DNA of 32,270 nt from Frankiales bacterium (GTDB lineage: Bacteria > Actinomycetota > Actinomycetes > Mycobacteriales > Geodermatophilaceae): positions 1 through 32,270 of the forward strand of contig JAODNJ010000458.1 in the NCBI GenBank assembly GCA_025465155.1. Direction: 5' to 3'. Below are positions 23,399 through 30,741 of this stretch, piece after piece. The notes under the pieces were generated by a model. It did not search any database, was not told the DNA's origin, and worked only from the letters and a program-made list of their open reading frames with translations. Numbering within the stretch: the stretch's first letter is position 1; each line of letters begins with the position of its first letter. Made by a program: the position numbers and the translations under genes.

Positions 23399-23958
23399 GT
23401 ACCGGGGGCCAGCGGCTCTTCTTCGCCGTCACGCCTCCGGCGAGCGCCCTCGCCGACCTGGACCGGGCACTCGCCCCGCTGCGCACCGCGCCGGGCGCCC
23501 CCCGGTGGACCGCGCCGGACCGCTGGCACCTCACCCTGCTGTTCCTCGGGACGGTCGACGAGGATCGCGTCGCCCCGCTGTGCGCGGGGGCCGCCCCGGC
23601 GGTGGCTGCCGCGCCTCCCATGACGCTGCGCCTGGCCGGCGGCGGCCGGTTCGGCTCCGGTCGCCGTCCGCAGGTGGCATGGGCAGGGCTGGACGGCGAT
23701 TCCGGCCCGCTCACCGAGCTGGCCGCCCGGCTCGCGACCGTCGCCCGGTCGCAGCGGTTGCCGGTCGAGGACCGTCCGTTCCGCCCCCACCTCACCCTCG
23801 GCCGATGGCGCCCGGCCGCGCCGGCCGACGGTGAGCTGATGGACCGCCTGGCCGGCTACCGGGGCCCGGAGTGGCCGGTGCGGCAGGTCGAGCTGCTGCG
23901 CAGCCACCTGGGGCCGGCCCCGCGCTACGAACCCGTCGCCACCTGGCAGGTCGACTGA
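23395..23958 (+). CDS. thpR: RNA 2',3'-cyclic phosphodiesterase (ThpR/LigT family)
   Basis: 187 residues if started at CTG 23395. Two H-x-T-x motifs of the 2H phosphoesterase superfamily are present: HLTL at about 45-48 (DRWHLTLLFLG) and HLTL at about 132-135 (FRPHLTLGRW), the two catalytic histidines. The opening QRLFFAVTPP is the usual ThpR N-terminus, so nothing appears missing. No ATG, GTG or TTG occurs in frame near this point. The CTG overlaps the upstream stop as CTGA and has GGGTGGA a few bases before it. The enzyme hydrolyses RNA 2',3'-cyclic phosphates to 2'-phosphates. Next in-frame ATG is at residue 76, which would remove the first motif, so the CTG start or an upstream frameshift are the options. 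Confidence 0.85.
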   Translation: MSTGGQRLFFAVTPPASALADLDRALAPLRTAPGAPRWTAPDRWHLTLLFLGTVDEDRVAPLCAGAAPAVAAAPPMTLRLAGGGRFGSGRRPQVAWAGLDGDSGPLTELAARLATVARSQRLPVEDRPFRPHLTLGRWRPAAPADGELMDRLAGYRGPEWPVRQVELLRSHLGPAPRYEPVATWQVD

Positions 23959-23970
23959 CCCAGCGCAGCG

Positions 23971-24014
23971 TCGGGCGGTGATCGCCGTCCCGTGGAGCCG
24001 CGGTCACCGCCCGA
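23971..24014. terminator. long stem-loop between converging genes
   Basis: TCGGGCGGTGA and TCACCGCCCGA form a perfect 11-bp stem, extended inward by one T-G and three Watson-Crick pairs to 15 bp around a 14-base loop. It fills the 64-base gap between thpR and the aldo/keto reductase gene. A strong bidirectional terminator candidate without a U-tract. Confidence 0.65.
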
Positions 24015-24022
24015 GAGTCCGC

Positions 24023-24994
24023 TCACCAGGCGTACTCCATCGGGGCCGCCTTGTAGCCCGGGAAGATCTCGTCGAGCGCGGCCAGCTGGTCGTCGTCCAG
24101 GTGCACGGTGAGCGAGTGCAGTGCGCCCTCGAGCTGCTGCATCGTCCGCGGCCCCACGATCGGCGCGGTGACGGCGGGCTGGTGCAGCAGCCAGGCCAGG
24201 CCTATGTCGGCCGGCGCGTGCCCGATCTCGCGGCAGAAGGCCTCGTACCGCTCCAGAGCGGCGCGGTTCGCGTCGACGTCCTGCTTCGCCCGGCCCTCGA
24301 GGCGCCGGCTGCCCTCCTGCTGCTTCTCCAGGACCCCGGCGAGCAGACCACCGTGGAGGGGGCTCCACGGGATCACGCCGATGCCGTAGTGCCGGGCCGC
24401 CGGGAGCACCTCGAGCTCGACCTGCCGGGTGAGCAGGTTGTAGATCGACTGCTCGCTGACCAGACCCATGAAGTCGCGCCGGGCCGCGGCCTCGTTCGCG
24501 GCGGCGAGCTGCCAGCCGGCGTGGTTGGAGCTGCCGACGTAGAGCACCTTCCCCTGCCCCACCAGCGTCTCGCAGGCCTGCCAGATCTCCTCCCACGGCG
24601 TGCGCAGGTCGACGTGGTGGAACTGGTAGAGGTCGATCCAGTCGGTCTGCAGACGGCGCAGCGAGGCGTCGCAGGCGCGCAGGATGTTGCGGGCGGACAG
24701 GAACGTGTCGTTGGGCCAGTCGGACATCCCGCCGTAGACCTTGGTGGCCAGGACCGTCTTCTCGCGCCGCTCGCCGCCCTGGGCGAACCAGCTGCCGACG
24801 ACCTCCTCGGTGCGGCCCTTGCCGGCGTCGAAGCCGTACACGTTGGCGGTGTCGAAGAAGTTGATGCCCTCCTGGAGGGCCCGGTCCATGATCGCGTGGG
24901 AGTCCTCCTCGGAGGTCTTCCAGCCGAAGTTCATGGTGCCGAGGCAGAGGCGGGAGACGGACAGGCCGCTGCGGCCGAGGTGCGTGTACTCCAT
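24023..24994 (-). CDS. aldo/keto reductase
   Basis: 323 residues from ATG 24994, with CCAGGGTG repeated twice upstream as a ribosome site. The NADPH-dependent TIM-barrel reductase family is clear from MEYTHLGRSGLSVSRLCLGT, from the catalytic tetrad (D48 in FDTA, Y53 in VYGF, K85 in ATKV, H126 in QFHHVD) and from the C-terminal cofactor loop VGPRTMQQLEGALHSL. It belongs to the YajO/YghZ-like subgroup (DTANVYGFDAGKGRTEEVVG). Substrate is an aldehyde or ketone, not predictable. Its start codon lies in a CATG that also provides an ATG for the divergent thioesterase gene. Confidence 0.94.
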   Translation of the reverse strand: MEYTHLGRSGLSVSRLCLGTMNFGWKTSEEDSHAIMDRALQEGINFFDTANVYGFDAGKGRTEEVVGSWFAQGGERREKTVLATKVYGGMSDWPNDTFLSARNILRACDASLRRLQTDWIDLYQFHHVDLRTPWEEIWQACETLVGQGKVLYVGSSNHAGWQLAAANEAAARRDFMGLVSEQSIYNLLTRQVELEVLPAARHYGIGVIPWSPLHGGLLAGVLEKQQEGSRRLEGRAKQDVDANRAALERYEAFCREIGHAPADIGLAWLLHQPAVTAPIVGPRTMQQLEGALHSLTVHLDDDQLAALDEIFPGYKAAPMEYAW

Positions 24995-25001
24995 GTCCGA
25001 C

Positions 25002-25017
25002 CACCCTGGCACCCTGG
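25002..25017. repeat. tandem 8-bp repeat between divergent starts
   Basis: CACCCTGG is repeated twice without a spacer. On the minus strand it reads CCAGGGTG twice and lies just before the aldo/keto reductase ATG, so it may duplicate the ribosome site; it is also inside the 5' end of the longer thioesterase reading. Confidence 0.4.
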
Positions 25018-25022
25018 CGGTC

Positions 25023-25856
25023 GTGCCGCAGCCCGACCGTCGTCCCCCTGCCACCCCGTCCGGTTTCGCCGCCGCCACCGCCGTCGAGCGGGCCGAGGGC
25101 GGTGGCCTCGTCGCGAACCTCGACCCGGGATGGGACGTCGGCGCGGGCATCCTCAACGGCGGCTACCTGCTGGCGGTCGCGGCCCGGGCGGCCGCGTTCT
25201 ACAGCCCGCATCCGCACCCGGTGGCGCTGTCGGCGAGCTACCTGCGCGCCACCGGCCCGGGCGCGGCCACGCTGACCGTCACGCCGGGCCCGGCCGGGCG
25301 CACACTGGCGCACTCCTCGGTGCTCCTGGGTGACGCCGCCGGCCCCAGCCTCGCGGTGCAGGCCACGACGGCGACCCTCGGTACCGACGCCCCTGTCTGG
25401 TCCGAGCCCGCGCCACGGGTGCCTCCCGTCGAGGAGTGCCTCCCCGAGGACGCCGGCGGGCCGGCCGACCCGACCGTGCCCGAGGTCGGGCTGCGCCGGC
25501 AGGTCGAGACCCGGCTGGACCCGGCGACGGCGGGCTGGGCGCAGGGAGAGCCGTCCGGGGAACCGGTGATGCGCGCCTGGGTGCGGCTCACCGACGGCTC
25601 CGTGCCGGACCCGTTCTCGCTCGTCCTGTTCGCCGACGTGCTGCCGCCGACCAGCTGGGGTCTGGGCCTGTTCGGCTGGTCACCGACAGTGCAGCTGCAG
25701 GTGCTCATCCGCGCGCTCCCGGCACCGGGCTGGTGCCTGGTCGAGTCGCGGGCCGGCGAGGTGGCCGCGGGATGGATGGACGAGAACTACCGCATCTGGG
25801 ACGCCACCGGCCGGCTGGTCGCGCAGAGCCGTCAGCTGGCCCGGCTGCCCCGCTGA
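25023..25856 (+). CDS. thioesterase family protein (TesB-like acyl-CoA thioesterase)
   Basis: 277 residues from GTG 25023. Two hot-dog-like halves: the first has DVGAGILNGGYLLAVAARAA followed by PVALSASYLRATGPG (about 39-81), the second has PDPFSLVLFADVLPP and SPTVQLQVLIRALPAPGWCL, ending VESRAGEVAAGWMDENYRIW. This is the double hot-dog arrangement of the TesB/4HBT_3 group, acting on acyl-CoA in the cytoplasm. The acidic catalytic residues cannot be pinned down by eye. An ATG at 24993, sharing CATG with the aldo/keto reductase start, would add 10 residues (MSDHPGTLAV) and is an equal alternative. Neither start has a good ribosome site. Confidence 0.82.
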   Translation: MPQPDRRPPATPSGFAAATAVERAEGGGLVANLDPGWDVGAGILNGGYLLAVAARAAAFYSPHPHPVALSASYLRATGPGAATLTVTPGPAGRTLAHSSVLLGDAAGPSLAVQATTATLGTDAPVWSEPAPRVPPVEECLPEDAGGPADPTVPEVGLRRQVETRLDPATAGWAQGEPSGEPVMRAWVRLTDGSVPDPFSLVLFADVLPPTSWGLGLFGWSPTVQLQVLIRALPAPGWCLVESRAGEVAAGWMDENYRIWDATGRLVAQSRQLARLPR

Positions 25857-25863
25857 CCCCCGG

Positions 25864-25893
25864 TCTCCACGACGATGGCCAGTGTGGTGGAGA
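25864..25893. terminator. stem-loop between converging genes
   Basis: TCTCCAC (25864-25870) and GTGGAGA (25887-25893) are perfect 7-bp complements around a 16-base loop in the 44-base gap between the thioesterase and FtsX-permease genes. Candidate bidirectional terminator. Confidence 0.45.
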
Positions 25894-25900
25894 GGGCGGG

Positions 25901-28639
25901 TCAGGCGTCCTCGCGGAGGACCGTCGCGGGGTCGGCCCGGTCCGCGGCCCGCTGCGCGTAGCCGGCGGCGGCTGCGGCCACCAGCACGGTGAGCGCCGCC
26001 GCGAGGACCACTGCCGGCACGGGGACGGCGAGCATCGGCGTGGGCGGCCGCAGCATGTCGACGTCCAGTCGCCGGTAGACGACGGCCACGGCGGCCGCGG
26101 CCAGCAGCGCACCGAGCGCCAGCCCCGTGACGGCGACGCTGCCCAGCTCCACGACCAGTGAGCGCAGATGGGCGCTCCGGGAGAGGCCCATCCGCCGGGC
26201 CATGACGTAGCCCGACACCCGGCTGCGGCTGCGCGCCTCCAGGTAGAGCAGGAGGCCCCCGACGGCGATCACGCCGACGAAGACGGCCAGGGCGGACAGG
26301 TAGCCGAAGGTCCAGCTGATGGCGAGGAAGTTCGCGGTGGTGAAGACGTCTGCCTCGGTGAACACCAGCGGCGCGCGGCCGCCCGCCCGGAGCAGCGCCT
26401 CGGTCGCGGGATCCGGAGGTCCGTTCGTCCAGAGTTCGCTCACCCGGTCGGCGCCGGTGAGGAGGCCGCGGTCGGGGAGCCGGTCGGCGGCGACCACGAC
26501 CATCGGGTCGGTCGTGCGGCGCCCGGGCAGCACCCGAACGGTGGCGACCACCTGGACCGGGATCATGTGCTGACCGAGCAGGAGGTCGGTCTCACCGGTC
26601 GGCAGCCCCTGGGCGACCACCGGGAGCCGCCCGACGGCCTCCGGCCCGCCGAGCCGCGCGACCAGGCGGGCCAGCGGCTCGTCGGCGAAGCTCCCGTCCC
26701 AGAAGGCGGTGCCGGCGAAGGTCCGCCGGTCGACCGCGAGCACCTGCACGTCGGTGCGGCCCGGGCGGCCGGCGCCGTCGACGATCCGGCCGTAGGCGGC
26801 CTCGCCGTCGTAGCGCTGGACGACGGTGCCGACTGCGTCGGTGCGCGCGTTCGCCGTGACGAAGGAGGTGGAGGCCAGGGCGCGCTCGGCACCGAGCTGT
26901 ACACCGACCTTGGCGTCGATGGTCGTGCGTGAACTCGAGGTCAGCGTGGCCGTGTAGCCGAGTACGGCGACCGGAAGGGTGACGGCGACGAGCAGAGTGG
27001 CCGTGGCCGGCCGGGCGGCCGCCAGCCGGTTGACCGCCAGGAAGACGGCGGGGGATGCGCGGGTGCCCCACCGGCGCGCCGCGGGCAGCAGGAGGGTGAG
27101 GAACCGGGTGAGCAGGACGGCCGTCCCGGCGATCCCGAGCAGCGGGAAGGCGACGAGCAGCCCGTTGACCTGGGCCACGCCGTGATCGACGACGAGGGCC
27201 TCGCGGTGCTCGAGCAGCGCCCAGCACCAGCCCGCGGCGGCCAGCAGCGCCGTTTCCCAGGGCACCCGCGACGGCCACCGCGGCGCGGCCCCCAGCGGGC
27301 GCTCGGCGGTCCCGCGGGCACGCAGGCCCGCCACCACGGCGGCGGAGGTCAGGCCCACGACGAGCGCGGCCACCCCGGCCAGGACGGCGGTGCGGGTGGC
27401 CGAGGGATCGAGGTCGTCGGCCGGCCCGACGCCGGCGATGAGCAGCCGGGAGGCGGCCCAGCCGACCACGGTCCCGACCAGCGCCGGGAGGCCCAGCTCC
27501 AGGGCGGCCTTGCCCGCGAGAGGCACCGGGCCCACGCCCCGGGCAGCGAGCAGCCGCACCTCGTTGGCCCGCCGGTCGGCCCAGAAGCTGCCGGCGGAGG
27601 CGACGAGCACCAGCGCGAGCAGCCCCCCCGCGACGGCGACGGGGACGACCGGCCCGCGCAGCCCCTGCTCGATCAGCGAGGCGCGGGAGACGGCTTCGCC
27701 CAGGGTCCGGTTCGGGATCGGGCGTGCCGGGTCGCCGCGGCGCACCGCCGCGCGCTGCGCACGCTCCTGCTGACCGAGCAGGAGGTGGGCGGAACTGACC
27801 GACAGCGTCCCCCGGTCGATCCGGACCTGCTGCGACACGTCGAAGAACCGACCGGCAGCGGCGACGGCGAAGAGGGTCTGCCGGTCGGTGGCCAGTACCA
27901 GGGCCGGGGGCGGAACATCGCTGGACCCGGGATTGAGGAACAGGCCGGTGTACGCGCACCAGTAGCTGCCGTAGGCGGTGTCGAACAGGTCGGTGTAGAC
28001 GCCCGCGACCGGCACCGCGGTCCCCGCCATGACGATCCGGTCACCGGCGTGGGCGTTCGCCGCGCGCGCGTAGGACTCCGGCAGCCACGCGCCCGAGGCT
28101 GCCGACCCCTCGACCACGTGCACGTGCGCGAGGGCGTCGGGCCGCCAGAACATCGAGGCCGGCTGCGCGAGCGGCCGGCCGGAGGGGTCGTCGACCGGGA
28201 TGCCGTGCTGAGGGTTCCCGGACCGGCCCGCCGCCGTCTCGATCATCAGGATCTGGTCGCTCCGCTGTCCCTCGGCGGCCCACGCCGCGGGGAACCGGTC
28301 GGCGTAGCCGGACATCTGCGCGGCCGTGGTCCCCGCGTCCGGCGCAACGCGCGCCCCCGTCGTCGGCCAGCCGGCTTCGGCGCACTGCGGGGCCAGCTGC
28401 TGCTGGAGCGCCGCCGAGCGCGCGGAGGAGAGGAACAGCGGCGCCGAGGCGACGGCACAGGCCAGAATCGCCGACGTCACGAGCACGGCGACGACGGCGG
28501 CGGGGGAGAGCAGCCCGAGCCGCGGGGCTCGCGTCCACGGCGGCAGCCGCCACAGCCAGGCCCGCCGCGGCCCGCCCCGCGCCGCGCCGTCCGGCGTTCC
28601 GGGACCGCCGTCGCGGGCCAGCTCCGCCACGTCGCTCAT
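25901..28639 (-). CDS. FtsX-type ABC transporter permease, fused two-module form
   Basis: 912 residues from ATG 28639, overlapping the preceding ATPase stop as ATGA. After a polar N-terminus, membrane segments lie at about 47-69, 331-352, 379-403, 416-437, 463-478, 491-518, 545-562, 777-800, 828-856 and 871-893. Two large extracytoplasmic domains occur (about 70-330 and 565-776), each following a single helix, as in FtsX/MacB permeases. The C-terminus RADPATVLREDA is typical of FtsX family members. This is essentially two FtsX modules in one chain, so one copy can form the whole membrane unit. It works with the two upstream ATPases; export of lipid or peptide, or mechanical signalling across the membrane, is possible. 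Both extracytoplasmic domains contain LLLGQ (residues 286-290 and 686-690), encoded by the same 19 bases. Confidence 0.9.
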   Translation of the reverse strand: MSDVAELARDGGPGTPDGAARGGPRRAWLWRLPPWTRAPRLGLLSPAAVVAVLVTSAILACAVASAPLFLSSARSAALQQQLAPQCAEAGWPTTGARVAPDAGTTAAQMSGYADRFPAAWAAEGQRSDQILMIETAAGRSGNPQHGIPVDDPSGRPLAQPASMFWRPDALAHVHVVEGSAASGAWLPESYARAANAHAGDRIVMAGTAVPVAGVYTDLFDTAYGSYWCAYTGLFLNPGSSDVPPPALVLATDRQTLFAVAAAGRFFDVSQQVRIDRGTLSVSSAHLLLGQQERAQRAAVRRGDPARPIPNRTLGEAVSRASLIEQGLRGPVVPVAVAGGLLALVLVASAGSFWADRRANEVRLLAARGVGPVPLAGKAALELGLPALVGTVVGWAASRLLIAGVGPADDLDPSATRTAVLAGVAALVVGLTSAAVVAGLRARGTAERPLGAAPRWPSRVPWETALLAAAGWCWALLEHREALVVDHGVAQVNGLLVAFPLLGIAGTAVLLTRFLTLLLPAARRWGTRASPAVFLAVNRLAAARPATATLLVAVTLPVAVLGYTATLTSSSRTTIDAKVGVQLGAERALASTSFVTANARTDAVGTVVQRYDGEAAYGRIVDGAGRPGRTDVQVLAVDRRTFAGTAFWDGSFADEPLARLVARLGGPEAVGRLPVVAQGLPTGETDLLLGQHMIPVQVVATVRVLPGRRTTDPMVVVAADRLPDRGLLTGADRVSELWTNGPPDPATEALLRAGGRAPLVFTEADVFTTANFLAISWTFGYLSALAVFVGVIAVGGLLLYLEARSRSRVSGYVMARRMGLSRSAHLRSLVVELGSVAVTGLALGALLAAAAVAVVYRRLDVDMLRPPTPMLAVPVPAVVLAAALTVLVAAAAAGYAQRAADRADPATVLREDA

Positions 28640-29301
28640 CGGGGCGACCCTTCCGACACCCGACCGTCTCGCATGGTCAGTACCCGGTCGGCGCGGGCCC
28701 AGGCGACCTCGTCGTGCGTGGCGATGAGGACCGCCGAGCCGTCGCCTGCCGCGCCGGCCAGCGCGTCGAGCAGCCCGTCCGCGTGGCCTCGGTCCTGGTG
28801 GGAGGTCGGTTCGTCGGCCAGCAGGACCGCGGGGCGCAGCAGGAGGGCCCGCGCGACGGCGACGCGCTGCTGCTCGCCGAGCGAGGCCTGGTGCGGGTAC
28901 CGGCCGGCGAGGTGGGTCAGCCCGAAGTCGTCGAGCAGCTGCCGGGCGCGGTCCTCCGCCGGGCCGGCGCCGCTTCGCAACCGGGCCGGCAGCAGCACGT
29001 TGTCGGCGAGGGAGAGGTCGGGCACCAGGCCGAGCGCCTGCGGCACGAGGGCCAGCTCCGGCCAGCCCAGTGACTGCGGCGGCCTCCCGGCGAGGGTGCC
29101 CGCGTAGGCGAGCGTCCCCTCGTCCGCGGTCTCCCAGCCGCACAGCAGGGCCAGCAGGGTGCTCTTGCCGGAGCCGGAGGGGCCGACGAGGGCGACGAGT
29201 TCCCCGGCGGCGACGGTGAGGTCGACCCCGTCGAGGGCGTGCACCCGCTCGGTGCCGCGGGTGAAGGTCTTGCGCAGCGCGGTCCCCGTGAAGCCGCTCA
29301 T
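28636..29301 (-). CDS. ABC transporter ATP-binding protein with divergent signature motif
   Basis: 221 residues from ATG 29301, coupled on both sides by ATGA overlaps. Walker A is GPSGSGKST (40-48), Walker B is VLLADEPTS (159-167) with the catalytic glutamate, and the H-loop histidine is H196 (IATHD). The signature motif is altered: ASLGEQQR (139-146) in place of LSGGEQQR. The length and N-terminus (RVHALDGVDLTVAAGELVAL) are of the LolD/MacB NBD group. Since the partner ATPase has a standard signature, one of the two ATP sites in a heterodimer would use this altered motif. It acts at the inner face of the membrane with the FtsX-type permease. Confidence 0.92.
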   Translation of the reverse strand: MSGFTGTALRKTFTRGTERVHALDGVDLTVAAGELVALVGPSGSGKSTLLALLCGWETADEGTLAYAGTLAGRPPQSLGWPELALVPQALGLVPDLSLADNVLLPARLRSGAGPAEDRARQLLDDFGLTHLAGRYPHQASLGEQQRVAVARALLLRPAVLLADEPTSHQDRGHADGLLDALAGAAGDGSAVLIATHDEVAWARADRVLTMRDGRVSEGSPR

Positions 29302-30053
29302 GCCTCGGCCACCCGTCCGTGGTCCAGTCGGACGAAGCCGTCGGCGATCGCCATCGCCCGGGGGTCGTGGGACGAGATCACGAACGCGACACCGGAGGCG
29401 GCGAGGTCCTCCATCGCGGTGAGCACCCGCTCGGCCGCGGCGGTGTCGAGCTCGGCGGTGGGCTCGTCGGCGACGACGAGTGCCGGCCCGCCCACCACGC
29501 CACAGGCGACCGAGAGGCGCTGCTGCTCCCCGCCGGAGAGCTGACCGGGGCGGTGGTCGGCCCGCGCGCCGAGCCCGAGGCGCCCGAGCAGGTCCTGCAC
29601 CTCGGCGTCGCTGACCCGCGCACCGCGGAGCGCGGCGGCCAGCCGTACCTGCCCGACGGCATCGAGGTAGGGCAGCAGGTTCTCCCCGGGCCGCTGGAAC
29701 AGGTAGGCCACCTGCCGCCGGCGCAACGCCCGCCGTTCGCGGGCGCGCAGTGCGTCGACCCGCCGTCCGGCGATCCGCACCTCGCCCGAGTCCGGCCGAT
29801 CGACGCAGGCCAGCAGCCGGAGCAGCGAGGACTTTCCCGAGCCGGACGGCCCGACGACCACGGTGACCTGCGCCCGGGGGATGGACAGGGTCACGCCGTC
29901 GAGGGCGGTGACGGACTCCGTCGCCGTCCGGTAGGTCTTGACGACGTCGCGGCAGATCGCCGCGGGCCCGTCGTCGGGCTCGGGCGCGGACGTGCGGAAG
30001 ACGGGGTCGGCCAGCGGGTCGTCGGCAAACCGGAACCCCTCTGGACCGGTCAT
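29298..30053 (-). CDS. ABC transporter ATP-binding protein, standard motifs
   Basis: 251 residues from ATG 30053. A Pro/Asp-rich N-terminal leader of about 30 residues precedes the ATPase core. Walker A is GPSGSGKSS (68-76), followed by a standard LSGGEQQR signature, Walker B ALVVADEPTAEL and an H-loop VISSHDP. It is the first gene of the three-gene cassette and its 3' end overlaps the next ATPase by ATGA. GTG 30077 would add eight residues (MRVLGCPA), but TAGGCT at 30062-30067 ends eight bases before ATG 30053, fitting a leaderless transcript at that ATG. It presumably pairs with the altered-signature ATPase beside the single large permease. Confidence 0.9.
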   Translation of the reverse strand: MTGPEGFRFADDPLADPVFRTSAPEPDDGPAAICRDVVKTYRTATESVTALDGVTLSIPRAQVTVVVGPSGSGKSSLLRLLACVDRPDSGEVRIAGRRVDALRARERRALRRRQVAYLFQRPGENLLPYLDAVGQVRLAAALRGARVSDAEVQDLLGRLGLGARADHRPGQLSGGEQQRLSVACGVVGGPALVVADEPTAELDTAAAERVLTAMEDLAASGVAFVISSHDPRAMAIADGFVRLDHGRVAEA

Positions 30054-30061
30054 CGCCGGGC

Positions 30062-30067
30062 AGCCTA
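30062..30067 (-). promoter_or_regulatory. -10 element of a probable leaderless promoter (FtsX-type ABC cassette)
   Basis: TAGGCT on the minus strand, identical to the MarR -10, ends eight bases before ATG 30053. Confidence 0.45.
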
Positions 30068-30108
30068 GGACCCGCACGTCATCCGGAGGAAGCGACGCGG
30101 CGAGCCGC

Positions 30109-30741
30109 TCAGCCGGGGGCCGGCAGGGAGACCTCGCCGGTCAGGTAACGCTGCAGGGTCGGCGCGAGCGCGGCGATCAGCGACTCCGGTGTCGCCGACG
30201 CCAGGGGCTCGAGCCGCAGGACGTAGCGGGCCATGACGAGGCCGACCAGCTGGGAGGCGACGAGCGAACCGCGGGCCTCGCGCTCCTCGGGCGAGGCATC
30301 GAGCGTGCTCACCACCCGCCGGAGCACCCGCGTGACGAGGAACTCCCGGAGCAGCCGCGCCGTCCACTCGCTGCCGACCGCCGAGCGGATGAGGGCCAGG
30401 GCGGCCGGGCGGCGAGGGCCGTCCCACAGGCGCAGGAACGTCCGCAGGAGATTCTCGCCGAGGGCGCCGGGGCCCCCGGCCAGCACCTCGGGCAGCAGCT
30501 CGGCGGGATCGGCCGGCGCCTCGACCGCGGCCAGGAAGAGCGCGTCCTTCGTGCCGAAGTAGTGGTGCACGAGAGCGGGGTCGACGCCGGCCGCCGTGGC
30601 GATGCCGCGGATGGTGGCGCCGTCGAAGCCCTTCTCGGCGAAGGCCGCACGGGCGGCGGCGAGCACCACCTCGCGGGTGCCGGGATTGCCGGGGCGGCGC
30701 CCGGTCGGCCGGACCGGGCGCCGCCGCTGCGGTGCGCTCAG
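30109..30741 (-). CDS. TetR family transcriptional regulator, CTG start
   Basis: 210 residues from CTG 30741. The N-terminal helix-turn-helix occupies about 22-68 (TREVVLAAARAAFAEKGFDG, ATIRGIATAAGVDPALVHHY, then FGTKDALF), followed by the usual helical ligand domain. A basic arm (RRRPVRPTGRRPG) precedes it, as in related regulators. No canonical start lies before the helix-turn-helix except GTG 30669, which would cut into helix 1. The CTG is preceded by GGAGGAGG with a 5-base spacer and overlaps the permease stop as CTGA. It is the last gene of the ABC-2 operon and probably represses it; its operator would be near or beyond the right window edge. Confidence 0.9.
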   Translation of the reverse strand: MSAPQRRRPVRPTGRRPGNPGTREVVLAAARAAFAEKGFDGATIRGIATAAGVDPALVHHYFGTKDALFLAAVEAPADPAELLPEVLAGGPGALGENLLRTFLRLWDGPRRPAALALIRSAVGSEWTARLLREFLVTRVLRRVVSTLDASPEEREARGSLVASQLVGLVMARYVLRLEPLASATPESLIAALAPTLQRYLTGEVSLPAPG

